Part shown: positions 1-8,066 of the stretch, in pieces | How positions within the stretch are numbered: the first letter of the stretch is position 1 | Layout: every line of letters starts with the position of its first letter | Assembly (NCBI GenBank): GCA_020026215.1 | Contig: JAHHQT010000029.1 | Location: 1 to 19,378, forward strand | Direction: 5' to 3' | DNA from: Muribaculaceae bacterium | GTDB taxonomy: Bacteria; Bacteroidota; Bacteroidia; Bacteroidales; Muribaculaceae | DNA length: 19,378 nt | Notes under the pieces: model-generated | What the model was told of the DNA's origin: nothing | The model's input: only the letters and a program-made list of their open reading frames with translations | Database searches by the model: none | Made by a program: the position numbers and the translations under genes

Positions 1-77
1 GTTAATTATTGTTGTTTTAAAGGTTTGCCTAGGCGGTGGGAAGGACGGTCTCTGAATTTTTTTTATGTTTCTAAAAA

Positions 78-108
78 TTGTCATACTTAATTATAATTAT
101 TAATTTCG
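78..108 (+). promoter_or_regulatory. possible Bacteroidetes-type promoter of the nucleotidase unit
   Basis: TTG at 78-80 lies 20 bases upstream of TAATTTCG at 101-108, one base off the Bacteroidetes -7 consensus TAnnTTTG. The predicted start would fall about 15 bases before the ATG at 130. A T-tract at 57-64 just upstream may end the preceding transcript, but its stem is not visible here. The assignment is weak because the -7 box is imperfect and the region is AT-rich. Confidence 0.35.
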
Positions 109-129
109 TGCCATTGAAAAAAATCTAAT

Positions 130-1653
130 ATGAAACGAGTGTCTATAGCATTGGCAGCCGTAATGATGTTGATTATAACAGGCTGTTCCAAGTCCGAGAA
201 ATTAGTTATCATGCACACCAATGACGTGCATGGAAATGTAATCGCTGAACATGCAGAAGACAGGGGTGGTATGTTGCGTGCTAAAGTGGTAATTGACAGT
301 ATTAGAAACGCAGAAGAAAATACCATGCTTATTGATGCCGGTGATGATGTGCAAGGTTTCTTGTATTTCACATTGTTTGGCGGTAAGGTGGAATATACTT
401 TGATGGACAAGATGGGATATGACATCATTATCCCCGGCAACCATGAATTTGACAACGGTGTGGATTCTTTGGCAAGCAATTACAAGAATATCGATACCGA
501 AATTCTATGTGCCAACTACGATTTCGAAAATCCTTATTTGAAAGAACGGGTAAAACCATATAGCATCAAGGAATTTGGCGGCAAGTATATCGCATTTATC
601 GGTGTGAGTTGCCATTTCGAAGGCTTGGTGTTGGCGAAGAATGCAGCAGGTGTGAAATATACCAATGCCTTGCAGATTACCGATAGCATTGCAGGTGCAT
701 TGAAAAACTCGAAACAAGCTGACTACGTAATTGCAGTCACTCACATCGGTTATTCTTCAAAATACGATTTGCCCAATGACAGTGCAATGGCTGTGAACAG
801 TAGATATATTGACGTCATTATCGGAGGTCACTCCCACACCACTGTAAAACCCGGCAACAAGGGCAAAAATGCTCCGATACTGAATAACTTGGACGGAAAA
901 CCTGTGCTTATCGGTCAAACCGGTGCTTTCGGCAAGTCAATGGGTAAAATCACTATTGACTTGAACGATTTGTCAAAACTTCCGGAATACGAATTGATTC
1001 CTATCGACAGCAAATACGATTCACGTATTGATCCTGAATTGAAAGAATGGGTAGAACCGTATGAAAAAGAGGTGCAGGCATTGAACAGTCAGGTGATTGG
1101 TCAGACAGATGTGGCTTTTGCCGATATCAATGAATCTGTATTGCCTAACTTCGTTACCGATATGATTTATGATATAGCCTCTTCATTGACTCCTCGCAAG
1201 GTGGACTTTGTTATCGGCAATATGGGCGGTATTCGTCACCCAATGCCAAAAGGTGATATTTCAGCAGGATTCATTATGTCTATGTTGCCTTTCCCGAACT
1301 GCGTATTGGTGATGGAAATCAATGGTAAGGACTTGAAAGAGGCTTTGGATGTGATGGCTCGTCGTGGCGGTGACGCTTTGAGCAGGCAAATCACAGTGGG
1401 TATGAAAGACGGCAAGGCTGTCAACGTCAACTTGAACGGCAAGGACATTGACCCGAACAAGACTTATTTGATTGCTACCATTGACTATTTGGCAAATGGC
1501 GGTGACCACATGACTCCGTTGACTCGCGGTAAGGTGATTCGCACCAGCGACCGCTTGTTCAAGTTTGATGCCGTTGACTATATCAAGGACATCACAGCCC
1601 GTGGCGAAAAATTAATGGGTGACAGTACCCAACGTATGTATTATGTGAAATAA
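130..1653 (+). CDS. lipoprotein 5'-nucleotidase / UshA-family metallophosphoesterase
   Basis: This 507-residue protein matches the two-domain 5'-nucleotidase (UshA/NT5E) family, which removes phosphate from nucleotides outside the cytoplasm. The N-terminus is a lipoprotein signal with lipobox ITGC and Cys19, so it is probably anchored in an envelope membrane. The metallophosphoesterase domain shows the dinuclear metal motifs in order: D32-x-H34, D72 in GDD, the catalytic N104-H105-E106, H205 in THIGY, and H234-x-H236 in GGHSH. The C-terminal substrate-binding half runs from about residue 330, with GNMGGIR and NGGDHM segments. Length is close to the family norm. The GH3 gene starts 21 bases after its stop, so the two are probably co-transcribed. 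This may couple nucleotide scavenging to cell-wall or glycan turnover, which is inference. The exact substrate (nucleotide, UDP-sugar, 2',3'-cyclic nucleotide) cannot be read from sequence. Confidence 0.9.
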   Translation: MKRVSIALAAVMMLIITGCSKSEKLVIMHTNDVHGNVIAEHAEDRGGMLRAKVVIDSIRNAEENTMLIDAGDDVQGFLYFTLFGGKVEYTLMDKMGYDIIIPGNHEFDNGVDSLASNYKNIDTEILCANYDFENPYLKERVKPYSIKEFGGKYIAFIGVSCHFEGLVLAKNAAGVKYTNALQITDSIAGALKNSKQADYVIAVTHIGYSSKYDLPNDSAMAVNSRYIDVIIGGHSHTTVKPGNKGKNAPILNNLDGKPVLIGQTGAFGKSMGKITIDLNDLSKLPEYELIPIDSKYDSRIDPELKEWVEPYEKEVQALNSQVIGQTDVAFADINESVLPNFVTDMIYDIASSLTPRKVDFVIGNMGGIRHPMPKGDISAGFIMSMLPFPNCVLVMEINGKDLKEALDVMARRGGDALSRQITVGMKDGKAVNVNLNGKDIDPNKTYLIATIDYLANGGDHMTPLTRGKVIRTSDRLFKFDAVDYIKDITARGEKLMGDSTQRMYYVK

Positions 1654-1674
1654 ACTAATCTATTATCATAAGCG

Positions 1675-4659
1675 ATGAAAAAACTATTTTTGTCTATCTC
1701 AATGCTTGTCTTGTCAGCATGGTCTGCTTCAGCGCAAGTAACACAACTTACTCTTGATGTAGATGCTGCCCAACAGGAAGCGTGGGTGGACTCCGTATTC
1801 AATGCAATGACTCCCGAACAAAAGGTAGGACAGTTGATTGCTCAAGCTGTAGCCCCTAAAGATATCCCTGCAGCTAAGGCGGAAATCAAGCGATTGATTA
1901 CCCGCTATCATATTGGATGTTTGTATTTCTCAAATGGAGATTTGAAGAACCATGCTGAATTAATCAACTATGCACGTACATTCTCGGGAGTGCAGGTGAT
2001 GGTAGGTATTGACGGCGAATGGGGATTGTCCATGCGTATTCCGAACACCCCTCGTTTCCCGAAAAACATGATGCTGGGTGCTATCAGCGACAATGAACTA
2101 TTATACAACTATGGATTTGAAATGGCTCGCGAATGTAAGTTGATGGGGGTGAATGTCAATTTCTCACCGGCTATCGACGTGAACAGTGATGCCAAGAATC
2201 CTGTTATCGGAACTCGTTCATTCGGAGAAGATCCAATCAACGTGTCACAAAAGGCAATTGCCTATTCTCTCGGTTTGGAAGACGGCGGTGTTTTGTCTGT
2301 TGCCAAACACTTCCCGGGACACGGAGACACTACAGAAGATTCTCACAAGACGTTGCCGGTTGTGTCTCGCCCTATGGAAGACATCGAAGCCATTGACCTT
2401 TTACCTTTTGAAAACTATATCAAGGCCGGTCTTTCAGGTGTGATGGTTGCTCACTTGAATATCCCAGCCATGAACACAGGTTCAAAACCTTCTTCACTTT
2501 GTGAAAACGTGGTGACTGGCTTGTTGAAAAACAAGATGGGCTTTGAAGGTTTGGTATTCACAGATGCCTTGACCATGAAAGGTGCTCGCGTGGCTGAAAA
2601 GTCTAATGGATTGTTGGCATTGAAAGCCGGGGCTGATGTGCTTTTGGAACCACAAGGTTTGGAAAAGAGTTTCCGCGACATGGTTGCCGAATATAAGGCA
2701 GGCAAGGAAACTAAACGTTTGGTGGATGCTTCTTGTAAGAAAATCTTGAGATATAAATTTGCTTTGGGCTTGACAGAAGGCAAACAAGTGGATATTTCCA
2801 CTTTGTTGGATCGCATCAACAATAGTGATGCTGAATTGACACTTCGCGAGCTTTATTCAGGCGCAATCACTGCTTTGAAGAACGATGCTGGCATGTTGCC
2901 TCTAAAACGTCTGGACAAAGAAGTTGTGGCTGTCGCTTTGGGCGAAAACAGCAAGACTGAATTCTTGAAGACTTGCCAGCTTTATACCAAGATGAATTTG
3001 ATGTTTGCCAATACCAACGGAGTCTTGAATGTTGCTAAGATTAACAAGAAAGCCAGAGTAATCGTGGGTATCTACGACAAGAAATTGGCTACTCAAAATA
3101 ACTTGAAAGCAATTGTCAAACGTGTAGGCGGTCGCAATGTAGTGCCTGTATTCTTTATCAAACCTTACGACTTGGCTCCATTCGCTGATGAAATCAAACT
3201 TTGTTCAGCAGCCGTATTGGCTTATGAGGAACACGAATTTGCACAAAACTATGCTGCGCAAGCCGTATTCGGTGGTATTGACGTAACAGGTCGTATCCCG
3301 GTTTCTGTTGAGGATGTAGCTGCTTGTGGCGACGGTGTGGATATTCAAACCTCTCGTTTGGGGTATGGTATGCCTGAAGAAGTGGGATTGGATTCTATCT
3401 TCTTGGCTAAAACCGACTCTTTGATTAGTCTTGGTTTGAAAGAAGGTGCATTTACAGGAGGTCAACTTTTGATTGCACGCAGTAATAAAATCGTTTATAA
3501 TAGGAGTTTCGGTTATATTGATGACAAGAGAACCAAAGAAGTTGACGACAATTCATTGTTCGACTTGGCATCAGTTTCAAAAGCAACAGGAACTCTTCCT
3601 GGTGTGATGAAAGCGATTGACTCTGGTTTGATGAACTTGGATGATCACCTATGCGAATATATCCCTGAATTGAATGAAACAGGCAAGACTGAAATGACCA
3701 TTACCGACGTGCTTTATCACGAAACAGGTATGGCTCCTTACATAGATGTTTATCACTTGTTCACTGACAGTGCTTCTTATGAAGGTGAATTGGTCAAGGG
3801 TAAGAAATCTGCTATTTACAATAAGGCTGCCGGCGGTGGCTTCTTGAACGGAAATGCAAAAATTCGCAAGGACATTGCTTCTTACGTTCGCACTAATAAG
3901 TTTGACCGTCAAATCGGTAAGAATTTGTATGTAGGCCAAGCGACTTACGATACAATTATGAATATCATCTACAACTTGCCGTTGCGTGATGACCGTAACT
4001 ACAAGTATAGTTGTTTGAACTTCTGTATGTTGATGAAGGCTGAAGAAAACGCAACTGGTATTCCACACGACAAATATGTTTACGACAATATTTATCACCG
4101 TTTGGGAGCTTATCGTTCTGTTTACACTCCGTTGAAATACTTTGACAAGAACGAAATCGTGGCTACTGAAGTTGACGAATTCTTCCGTGGTGGTATGGTG
4201 CAAGGTGTTGTACACGATGAAACTGCTGCATTCTCTGGCGGTGTACAGGGAAATGCCGGATTCTTCTCTAACGCCAACGATTTGGCAAAACTTTGCGGTA
4301 TGTGGTTGAACGGCGGTGACTACGGAGACGAACAATTGTTGTCATCCGACATCGTTACTAAATTCTTGACTGCGAAATCTCCGAACTCGCACCGTGGGTT
4401 GGGATTTGACAAACCAAGAGTTGATGATCCTGACAATTCATCTACCTGTCCAGAAGCCGATGCTTCAGTAGTGGGCCACACGGGCTTTACTGGTACTTGT
4501 TTCTGGATTGACCCGAAGAATGACATGATTTACATCTTCTTGTCAAACCGAGTTTGTCCTACTCGTAATAACCCTGCATTTGGTCGCGTAGGAGCTCGTG
4601 CAAATATCTTCGGTGAAGTTTACAAATCATTGGAACGTACTGAAAATCTTGTAAAATAG
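1675..4659 (+). CDS. GH3 beta-N-acetylhexosaminidase (NagZ-like) fused to a serine beta-lactamase-like domain
   Basis: The protein has 994 residues, with a signal peptide cleaved near ASA-Q (residues 20/21), so it is periplasmic or surface exposed. Residues about 30-370 form a GH3 barrel with the NagZ signature K211-H212-FPGHGDT followed by D222-S-H224, where the His is the acid/base in this subgroup. Asp297 in FTDALTMKG is the predicted nucleophile. Residues about 400-560 resemble the GH3 C-terminal alpha/beta domain. From about 575 a class C beta-lactamase/esterase-like domain follows: S633-V-S-K636 (SxxK), Y778-S-C780 in the YxN position, and H935-T-G937 (KTG-type). The third residue of the middle motif is Cys rather than Asn. 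Families of this architecture are common in Bacteroidetes and are usually assigned to peptidoglycan or amino-sugar turnover, with the serine domain acting as a peptidase, amidase or esterase. It is the second gene of a two-gene unit and is followed directly by a strong terminator. Confidence 0.9.
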   Translation: MKKLFLSISMLVLSAWSASAQVTQLTLDVDAAQQEAWVDSVFNAMTPEQKVGQLIAQAVAPKDIPAAKAEIKRLITRYHIGCLYFSNGDLKNHAELINYARTFSGVQVMVGIDGEWGLSMRIPNTPRFPKNMMLGAISDNELLYNYGFEMARECKLMGVNVNFSPAIDVNSDAKNPVIGTRSFGEDPINVSQKAIAYSLGLEDGGVLSVAKHFPGHGDTTEDSHKTLPVVSRPMEDIEAIDLLPFENYIKAGLSGVMVAHLNIPAMNTGSKPSSLCENVVTGLLKNKMGFEGLVFTDALTMKGARVAEKSNGLLALKAGADVLLEPQGLEKSFRDMVAEYKAGKETKRLVDASCKKILRYKFALGLTEGKQVDISTLLDRINNSDAELTLRELYSGAITALKNDAGMLPLKRLDKEVVAVALGENSKTEFLKTCQLYTKMNLMFANTNGVLNVAKINKKARVIVGIYDKKLATQNNLKAIVKRVGGRNVVPVFFIKPYDLAPFADEIKLCSAAVLAYEEHEFAQNYAAQAVFGGIDVTGRIPVSVEDVAACGDGVDIQTSRLGYGMPEEVGLDSIFLAKTDSLISLGLKEGAFTGGQLLIARSNKIVYNRSFGYIDDKRTKEVDDNSLFDLASVSKATGTLPGVMKAIDSGLMNLDDHLCEYIPELNETGKTEMTITDVLYHETGMAPYIDVYHLFTDSASYEGELVKGKKSAIYNKAAGGGFLNGNAKIRKDIASYVRTNKFDRQIGKNLYVGQATYDTIMNIIYNLPLRDDRNYKYSCLNFCMLMKAEENATGIPHDKYVYDNIYHRLGAYRSVYTPLKYFDKNEIVATEVDEFFRGGMVQGVVHDETAAFSGGVQGNAGFFSNANDLAKLCGMWLNGGDYGDEQLLSSDIVTKFLTAKSPNSHRGLGFDKPRVDDPDNSSTCPEADASVVGHTGFTGTCFWIDPKNDMIYIFLSNRVCPTRNNPAFGRVGARANIFGEVYKSLERTENLVK

Positions 4660-4683
4660 ATACATAGCGAAAACGTAAATTTG

Positions 4684-4735
4684 AGCAAAGCGTAGCGAAT
4701 TGGCTGATAGGGCGTTCGCTACGCTTTGCTTTTTT
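4684..4735 (+). terminator. rho-independent terminator after the GH3 gene
   Basis: A perfect 16-bp inverted repeat has arms at 4684-4699 (AGCAAAGCGTAGCGAA) and 4715-4730, a 15-base loop, and a T-run at 4730-4735. It starts 25 bases after the GH3 stop codon and faces the convergent ribosomal operon. Confidence 0.9.
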
Positions 4736-4739
4736 ATAG

Positions 4740-5048
4740 GGCTTTGCTAACGAAATACTATCTTGAAACCAAACGATGCAGAAGTTCAGCAGGAAACTGT
4801 CGAAGTCCTGTGTGCACGAATACGGATTATATAGGATGACCGCAATGCTCGACAAGGGAATGTGCAGGGGAAAAACACTACATGGAGGAATATGGAAAGG
4901 AAAATCACGCTTGAAAAAACAGGATTCGTCGTGTGACCGTGCCTGCTTTTGAATGGTTGTATTTACGGACTGATAGACGGCTTTTATTGTGTTGTCGATA
5001 TATTCTGTACACGAATGAACTAATGTCTTTAGAATCGCTATAAAACAG
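4740..5048. other. gene-poor gap between two convergent units
   Basis: About 310 bases lie between the two terminators. I see no convincing gene, RNA or repeat. The longest plus-strand reading is a 58-codon frame at 4776-4952 that would encode a basic, Cys-containing peptide starting MQKFSRKL. It has no visible ribosome binding site, promoter or family resemblance, so it is not called. The stretch could be decayed coding sequence, but no parent family is recognisable. Confidence 0.5.
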
Positions 5049-5080
5049 GAACGCCACCAAGTTTATTCTTGGTGGCGTTC
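5049..5080 (-). terminator. terminator of the rplM-rpsI-rpsB-tsf operon
   Basis: A perfect 12-bp inverted repeat has arms GAACGCCACCAA (5049-5060) and its complement (5069-5080), with an 8-base loop. It sits 29 bases past the tsf stop. On the minus strand it is followed by CTGTTTTATAG, and on the plus strand by ACTTTTATAAG, so it could act in both directions. Confidence 0.85.
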
Positions 5081-5109
5081 ACTTTTATAAGTTATTTCTA
5101 AGAGAAATA

Positions 5110-5931
5110 TTAGTCTTCGTTAAGATTAACGCGTTTGAAAGAGATAGCTTTCAAGTCTTTGTTAACACTTTGCAAATACTTTTCGATGGTCATTTTTTCA
5201 TCCATGATGTATTCTTGTTCCATCAAACAGCTTTCTTTGTAGAATTTGTTAAGACGACCTTCTGCAATTCTATCAAGCATTTCTTCTTTCTTGCCTTCTT
5301 GACGAGCTTTTTCACGAGCGATGTCGCGTTCTTGAGCTACAACTTCAGCAGGAACTTCGTCACGGCTAACAGAAATAGGGTTCATAGAAGCAACTTGCAT
5401 AGCTACGTTTTTACCAACTTGGTGTTCAACTGGAAGGTTGAAAGCAACGATAGTTGAAAGTTTGTTGCCAAGGTGGTCGTAGTTAGTTACACCAGCACCT
5501 TCGATGTATTCGTAAGCACCCAATTCCATTTTTTCACCAGTTTTACCGATTTCTTCAACGATAAGTTCAGAAATAGGTTGACCGTTGATAAGAAGAGCTT
5601 TTACTTCATCAAGAGTTTTGGCTTTAGCTGCCATAGCTGCATCAAGGATTGATTTAGTTAGGGCAACGAAGCCTTCGTTTTTAGCAACGAAGTCAGTTTC
5701 GCATTTCAAAGCAACGATAGCAGCGAATTCGCCTTCGCAAGCAGAAAGTACGCAACCTTCTGAAGCTTCGCGGTCTTCACGTTTAGCAGCAACAGCTTGA
5801 CCTTTCTTACGAATGATTTCTACAGCTGCGTCGATATCGCTATTAGTTTCTTCCAATGCTTTTTTGCAATCCATCATACCAGCTCCTGTAAGTTTACGAA
5901 GCTTGCTGATGTCAGACATTGTAACTGCCAT
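5110..5931 (-). CDS. tsf: translation elongation factor Ts
   Basis: EF-Ts is the cytoplasmic guanine-nucleotide exchange factor that recycles EF-Tu from GDP to GTP. The 273-residue product begins with the UBA-like N-terminal domain (residues about 5-45, including LRKLTGAGMMDCKKAL). It then shows the conserved core contact motif TDFVAKNEGF at residues 79-88, where the Asp-Phe pair disturbs the EF-Tu magnesium site. The rest is a normal dimerisation/core region with no insertion or break. It is the last gene of the ribosomal operon, 42 bases after rpsB, in the conserved rpsB-tsf order, and is followed by a hairpin terminator. The start MAVTMSDISKLR fits the family; a start at Met5 is a minor alternative. 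Confidence 0.97.
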   Translation of the reverse strand: MAVTMSDISKLRKLTGAGMMDCKKALEETNSDIDAAVEIIRKKGQAVAAKREDREASEGCVLSACEGEFAAIVALKCETDFVAKNEGFVALTKSILDAAMAAKAKTLDEVKALLINGQPISELIVEEIGKTGEKMELGAYEYIEGAGVTNYDHLGNKLSTIVAFNLPVEHQVGKNVAMQVASMNPISVSRDEVPAEVVAQERDIAREKARQEGKKEEMLDRIAEGRLNKFYKESCLMEQEYIMDEKMTIEKYLQSVNKDLKAISFKRVNLNED

Positions 5932-5973
5932 ATCTTATTTAATTTATATTTGTTAATAATTTAGAGGAATCAA

Positions 5974-6789
5974 TTATTCAGCGCTTTCAGCTGCTTTTTC
6001 TGCTTCTACTTTTTCTGCTTCTGGAGCTGCTTTGCGGATGCGACGACGTTGTTTAGGAGCGTCTTTTTCTTCGCCTTCTGCAGGAGCGTCAGCTTTTTCA
6101 GCTTTACGTTCTTCCAAACCTTCAGCCATAGCTGCACAAACAGTATCAAGTACTAGTTCGATTGATTTAGAAGCATCGTCATTAGCAGGAATAACGAAAT
6201 CAACATCGTTAGGATTTGAGTTAGTATCAACCATAGCGAATACTGGAATACCAAGACGGTTAGCTTCAGCAACTGCGATGTGTTCTTTCATAACGTCGAT
6301 TACGAACAAAGCAGATGGAAGACGGTTAAGGTCAGCGATGCTACCAAGAGTCTTTTCCAATTTTGCGCGTTGGCGAGAAACTTGAAGACGTTCACGTTTT
6401 GACAAGTTGTCAAATGTACCGTCTTTAATCATCTTGTCGATGTTAGTCATTTTTTTAACTGCCTTACGAATAGTAGGGAAGTTAGTCAACATACCACCTG
6501 GCCAGCGTTCGATAACGAACGGCATGTTGATAGAAGATGCTTTGTCAGCTACAACTTGCTTAGCTTGTTTTTTAGTAGCAACGAAAAGCACTTTTTTACC
6601 CGATTTAGCGATATTTTTAAGAGCTGCTGATGCTTCTTCAAGTTTAGCAGCAGTTTTGTATAGGTCAATGATGTGGATACCATTGCGCTCCATAAAGATA
6701 TAAGGAGCCATTGCAGGATTCCATTTACGTTTTAGGTGGCCGAAATGGCAACCTGCTTCTAACAGTTGTTCAAAATTTGGTGTTGACAT
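5974..6789 (-). CDS. rpsB: 30S ribosomal protein S2 (uS2)
   Basis: S2 binds the 30S head/body junction and is needed for S1 docking and initiation. The 271-residue product starts MSTPNFEQLLEAGCHFGH and carries the usual signatures KWNPAMAPYIF (near residue 25) and the RWPGGMLTNF segment typical of S2. The last 50 or so residues (from about 222) are a low-complexity, highly charged Ala/Glu/Lys tail that also contains the basic run QRRRIRK. Such tails are variable in the family. The gene follows rpsI after a 124-base spacer that holds a candidate structured leader, and it precedes tsf by 42 bases. Confidence 0.97.
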   Translation of the reverse strand: MSTPNFEQLLEAGCHFGHLKRKWNPAMAPYIFMERNGIHIIDLYKTAAKLEEASAALKNIAKSGKKVLFVATKKQAKQVVADKASSINMPFVIERWPGGMLTNFPTIRKAVKKMTNIDKMIKDGTFDNLSKRERLQVSRQRAKLEKTLGSIADLNRLPSALFVIDVMKEHIAVAEANRLGIPVFAMVDTNSNPNDVDFVIPANDDASKSIELVLDTVCAAMAEGLEERKAEKADAPAEGEEKDAPKQRRRIRKAAPEAEKVEAEKAAESAE

Positions 6790-6827
6790 TTTTTCTTTTT
6801 TTAATTTGTTTACTTTCTACTTAATAC

Positions 6828-6871
6828 AATTGCCGAGTAGTGTCTCTTCATCAGAGCAAGTCTTGGCAATT
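6828..6871 (-). promoter_or_regulatory. candidate structured leader upstream of rpsB
   Basis: Read on the minus strand, AATTGCCAAG (6871-6862) pairs with CTCGGCAATT (6837-6828): seven pairs, one mismatch, then two pairs. Inside it lies a second small hairpin, CTCT-GATGA-AGAG (6856-6844). No T-run follows, so it is unlikely to be a simple terminator. The spacer between rpsI and rpsB is much longer (124 bases) than the other gaps in this operon (7 and 42). S2 is known to repress its own operon through leader RNA in some bacteria, so an autoregulatory leader is a reasonable inference. An RNA processing site is the alternative. Confidence 0.5.
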
Positions 6872-6913
6872 TGGATACTAAACATTAGCCGTAAGATATA
6901 AATCAAACAGAGA

Positions 6914-7300
6914 TTAACGTTTACTGAATTGGAATTTCTTACGAGCTTTTGGTTGACCTGGTTTCTTACGTTCAACGGCACGAGGGTCGCGAGTAATGAA
7001 GCCTGCTGCACGAAGTGCAGTTTTGTCTTCTGCGTTGATTTTAACAAGAGCGCGAGCAATACCCAAACGTAGAGCTTCTGCTTGTCCTGTATAACCACCA
7101 CCTACCAAATTAACTTTGATGTCATATTTTTCTACTGCATCAACAGTGTTAAGCGGTTGCTTAACGATGTATTGAAGAATTGGGTTTGGAAAATATGCTT
7201 CAAGAGAGCGGTTGTTGATTGTGATAACGCCTGTGCCTTCTTTAACGAAAACGCGTGCGATTGCTGCCTTACGGCGTCCTATTGCATTTATCTGTTCCAT
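6914..7300 (-). CDS. rpsI: 30S ribosomal protein S9 (uS9)
   Basis: S9 sits in the head of the 30S subunit, where its C-terminal tail reaches the P-site tRNA anticodon loop. The 128-residue product has the family start NAIGRRKAAIARVF, the central GGGYTGQAEALRLGIARAL segment, and the near-universal basic C-terminus ending QFSKR, whose terminal Arg contacts tRNA. Length is normal. It follows rplM by only 7 bases, the standard L13-S9 pair, and is separated from rpsB by a 124-base spacer. Confidence 0.97.
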   Translation of the reverse strand: MEQINAIGRRKAAIARVFVKEGTGVITINNRSLEAYFPNPILQYIVKQPLNTVDAVEKYDIKVNLVGGGYTGQAEALRLGIARALVKINAEDKTALRAAGFITRDPRAVERKKPGQPKARKKFQFSKR

Positions 7301-7307
7301 AACTCAA

Positions 7308-7787
7308 TTATTTTAACTTGTTGATGTCAATTACTTTTGGGTTTTGAGCAGCGTGTGGGTGCTCTGAACCATTGTAAACGTGCATATTCTCAATTAGACG
7401 GCGACCAAGACGATTCTTTGGAAGCATACCCTTCATAACTTTAATGAACAATGGGTTCATACCTGGTTTCATGTGAGGGTTTGCAGCCTTCATTTTCATG
7501 ATTTCAGGAGTGCATTCACGTTGTCCACCTGGGTAACCTGTGTATGATAGATATACACGGTCTGTCCATTTATTACCTGTCAAAGCCACTTTGTCGGCAT
7601 TGATAATGATTACATTGTCTCCACAGTCTGCGTGAGGAGTGTAATTTGGTTTGTATTTTCCGCGAAGGATTTTTGCGACTTTAGCGCAAAGACGACCTAA
7701 TACTTGGTCTGTCGCGTCGATAACAACCCATTCTTTTTGAGCTGTTTCAGCATTTGCTGATACTGTTTTGTAACTTAAAGTATCCAC
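7308..7787 (-). CDS. rplM: 50S ribosomal protein L13 (uL13)
   Basis: L13 is an early-assembling 23S rRNA-binding protein of the large subunit. The 159-residue product contains the family core WVVIDATDQVLGRL, the GKYKPNYTPHADCGD region, the ALTGNKW segment, and the C-terminal PKNRLGRRLIENMHVY signature. It has a short N-terminal lead (MDTLSYKTVSANAETAQKE) of the kind seen in Bacteroidetes. It is the first gene of the rplM-rpsI-rpsB-tsf operon, behind a leader of about 105 bases and a well-formed promoter. Confidence 0.97.
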   Translation of the reverse strand: MDTLSYKTVSANAETAQKEWVVIDATDQVLGRLCAKVAKILRGKYKPNYTPHADCGDNVIIINADKVALTGNKWTDRVYLSYTGYPGGQRECTPEIMKMKAANPHMKPGMNPLFIKVMKGMLPKNRLGRRLIENMHVYNGSEHPHAAQNPKVIDINKLK

Positions 7788-7830
7788 TTCTTAATAAATT
7801 GATTAAAAATTAATTACATAAATTATGCCT

Positions 7831-7862
7831 ACCACATTTGCCCGGCCAAAAGCTTCTGTGAT
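7831..7862 (-). promoter_or_regulatory. candidate structured leader of the rplM operon
   Basis: On the minus strand, ATCACA (7862-7857) pairs with TGTGGT (7836-7831), including one wobble. A 6-base one-sided bulge (GAAGCT) follows, and then TTTG pairs with CAAA around a GCCGGG loop. The hairpin lies within the predicted 5' leader, about 45-75 bases ahead of the rplM start. Leaders of L13 operons are known regulatory RNAs in several bacterial groups. Whether this is such an element is inference from its position and fold. Confidence 0.4.
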
Positions 7863-7900
7863 GACACAATAAAACACTAATTTGGGATATAATCGGACTG

Positions 7901-7931
7901 CAAAGGTACATCAATTCTTCTTAAAATCAAA
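7901..7931 (-). promoter_or_regulatory. promoter of the rplM-rpsI-rpsB-tsf operon
   Basis: On the minus strand TTTG (7931-7928) is followed by exactly 19 bases and then TACCTTTG (7908-7901). Both boxes match the primary sigma factor consensus of Bacteroidetes (TTTG, N19-20, TAnnTTTG). Transcription should start near 7895, leaving a leader of about 105 bases before rplM. Confidence 0.8.
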
Positions 7932-8006
7932 GGGTTTGCATATTATTTTTGATTTTTTCTCCTGTGCGCTCTCTGCGCGTTTACATCTTGCTTTTCATAA
8001 AATATC

Positions 8007-8039
8007 TTGTTTTGCGTATGAATTTTTATAATAAATTTG
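8007..8039 (+). promoter_or_regulatory. possible promoter of the small M50-like gene
   Basis: TAAATTTG at 8032-8039 fits TAnnTTTG perfectly. The upstream box is uncertain: TTTG at 8011-8014 leaves 17 bases and TTG at 8007-8009 leaves 22, neither ideal. A start of transcription near 8046 would exclude translation from the in-frame TTG at 8037 and favours ATG 8067. Confidence 0.45.
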
Positions 8040-8066
8040 CATTTATTAAACTTTAAACTTGATAAA

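Noticed and set aside
1..66. Possible 3' end of an RNA gene or terminator (GCCTAGGC palindrome, then an eight-base T-run at 57-64).
   Set aside because: No stem next to the T-run can be formed within the window, and the sequence does not match the end of rnpB, tmRNA or SRP RNA as I know them. The upstream sequence is needed.
3649..4335. A 228-codon frame antisense to the beta-lactamase-like part of the GH3 gene.
   Set aside because: It lies wholly inside a well-conserved gene with clear motifs on the other strand, and its translation (Val/Thr/Ser-rich, no domain) is typical of a shadow frame.
4776..4952. A 58-codon plus-strand frame in the gap between the GH3 gene and tsf (basic peptide starting MQKFSRKL).
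   Set aside because: It has no promoter, ribosome binding site, family resemblance or codon bias like its neighbours, and it lies behind a strong terminator. It could be decayed sequence but is not supportable as a gene.
8037..8066. Alternative TTG start ten codons upstream for the M50-like protein.
   Set aside because: It overlaps the TAAATTTG promoter box, so it should not be in the transcript, and ATG 8067 gives a normal basic start followed by a membrane segment.
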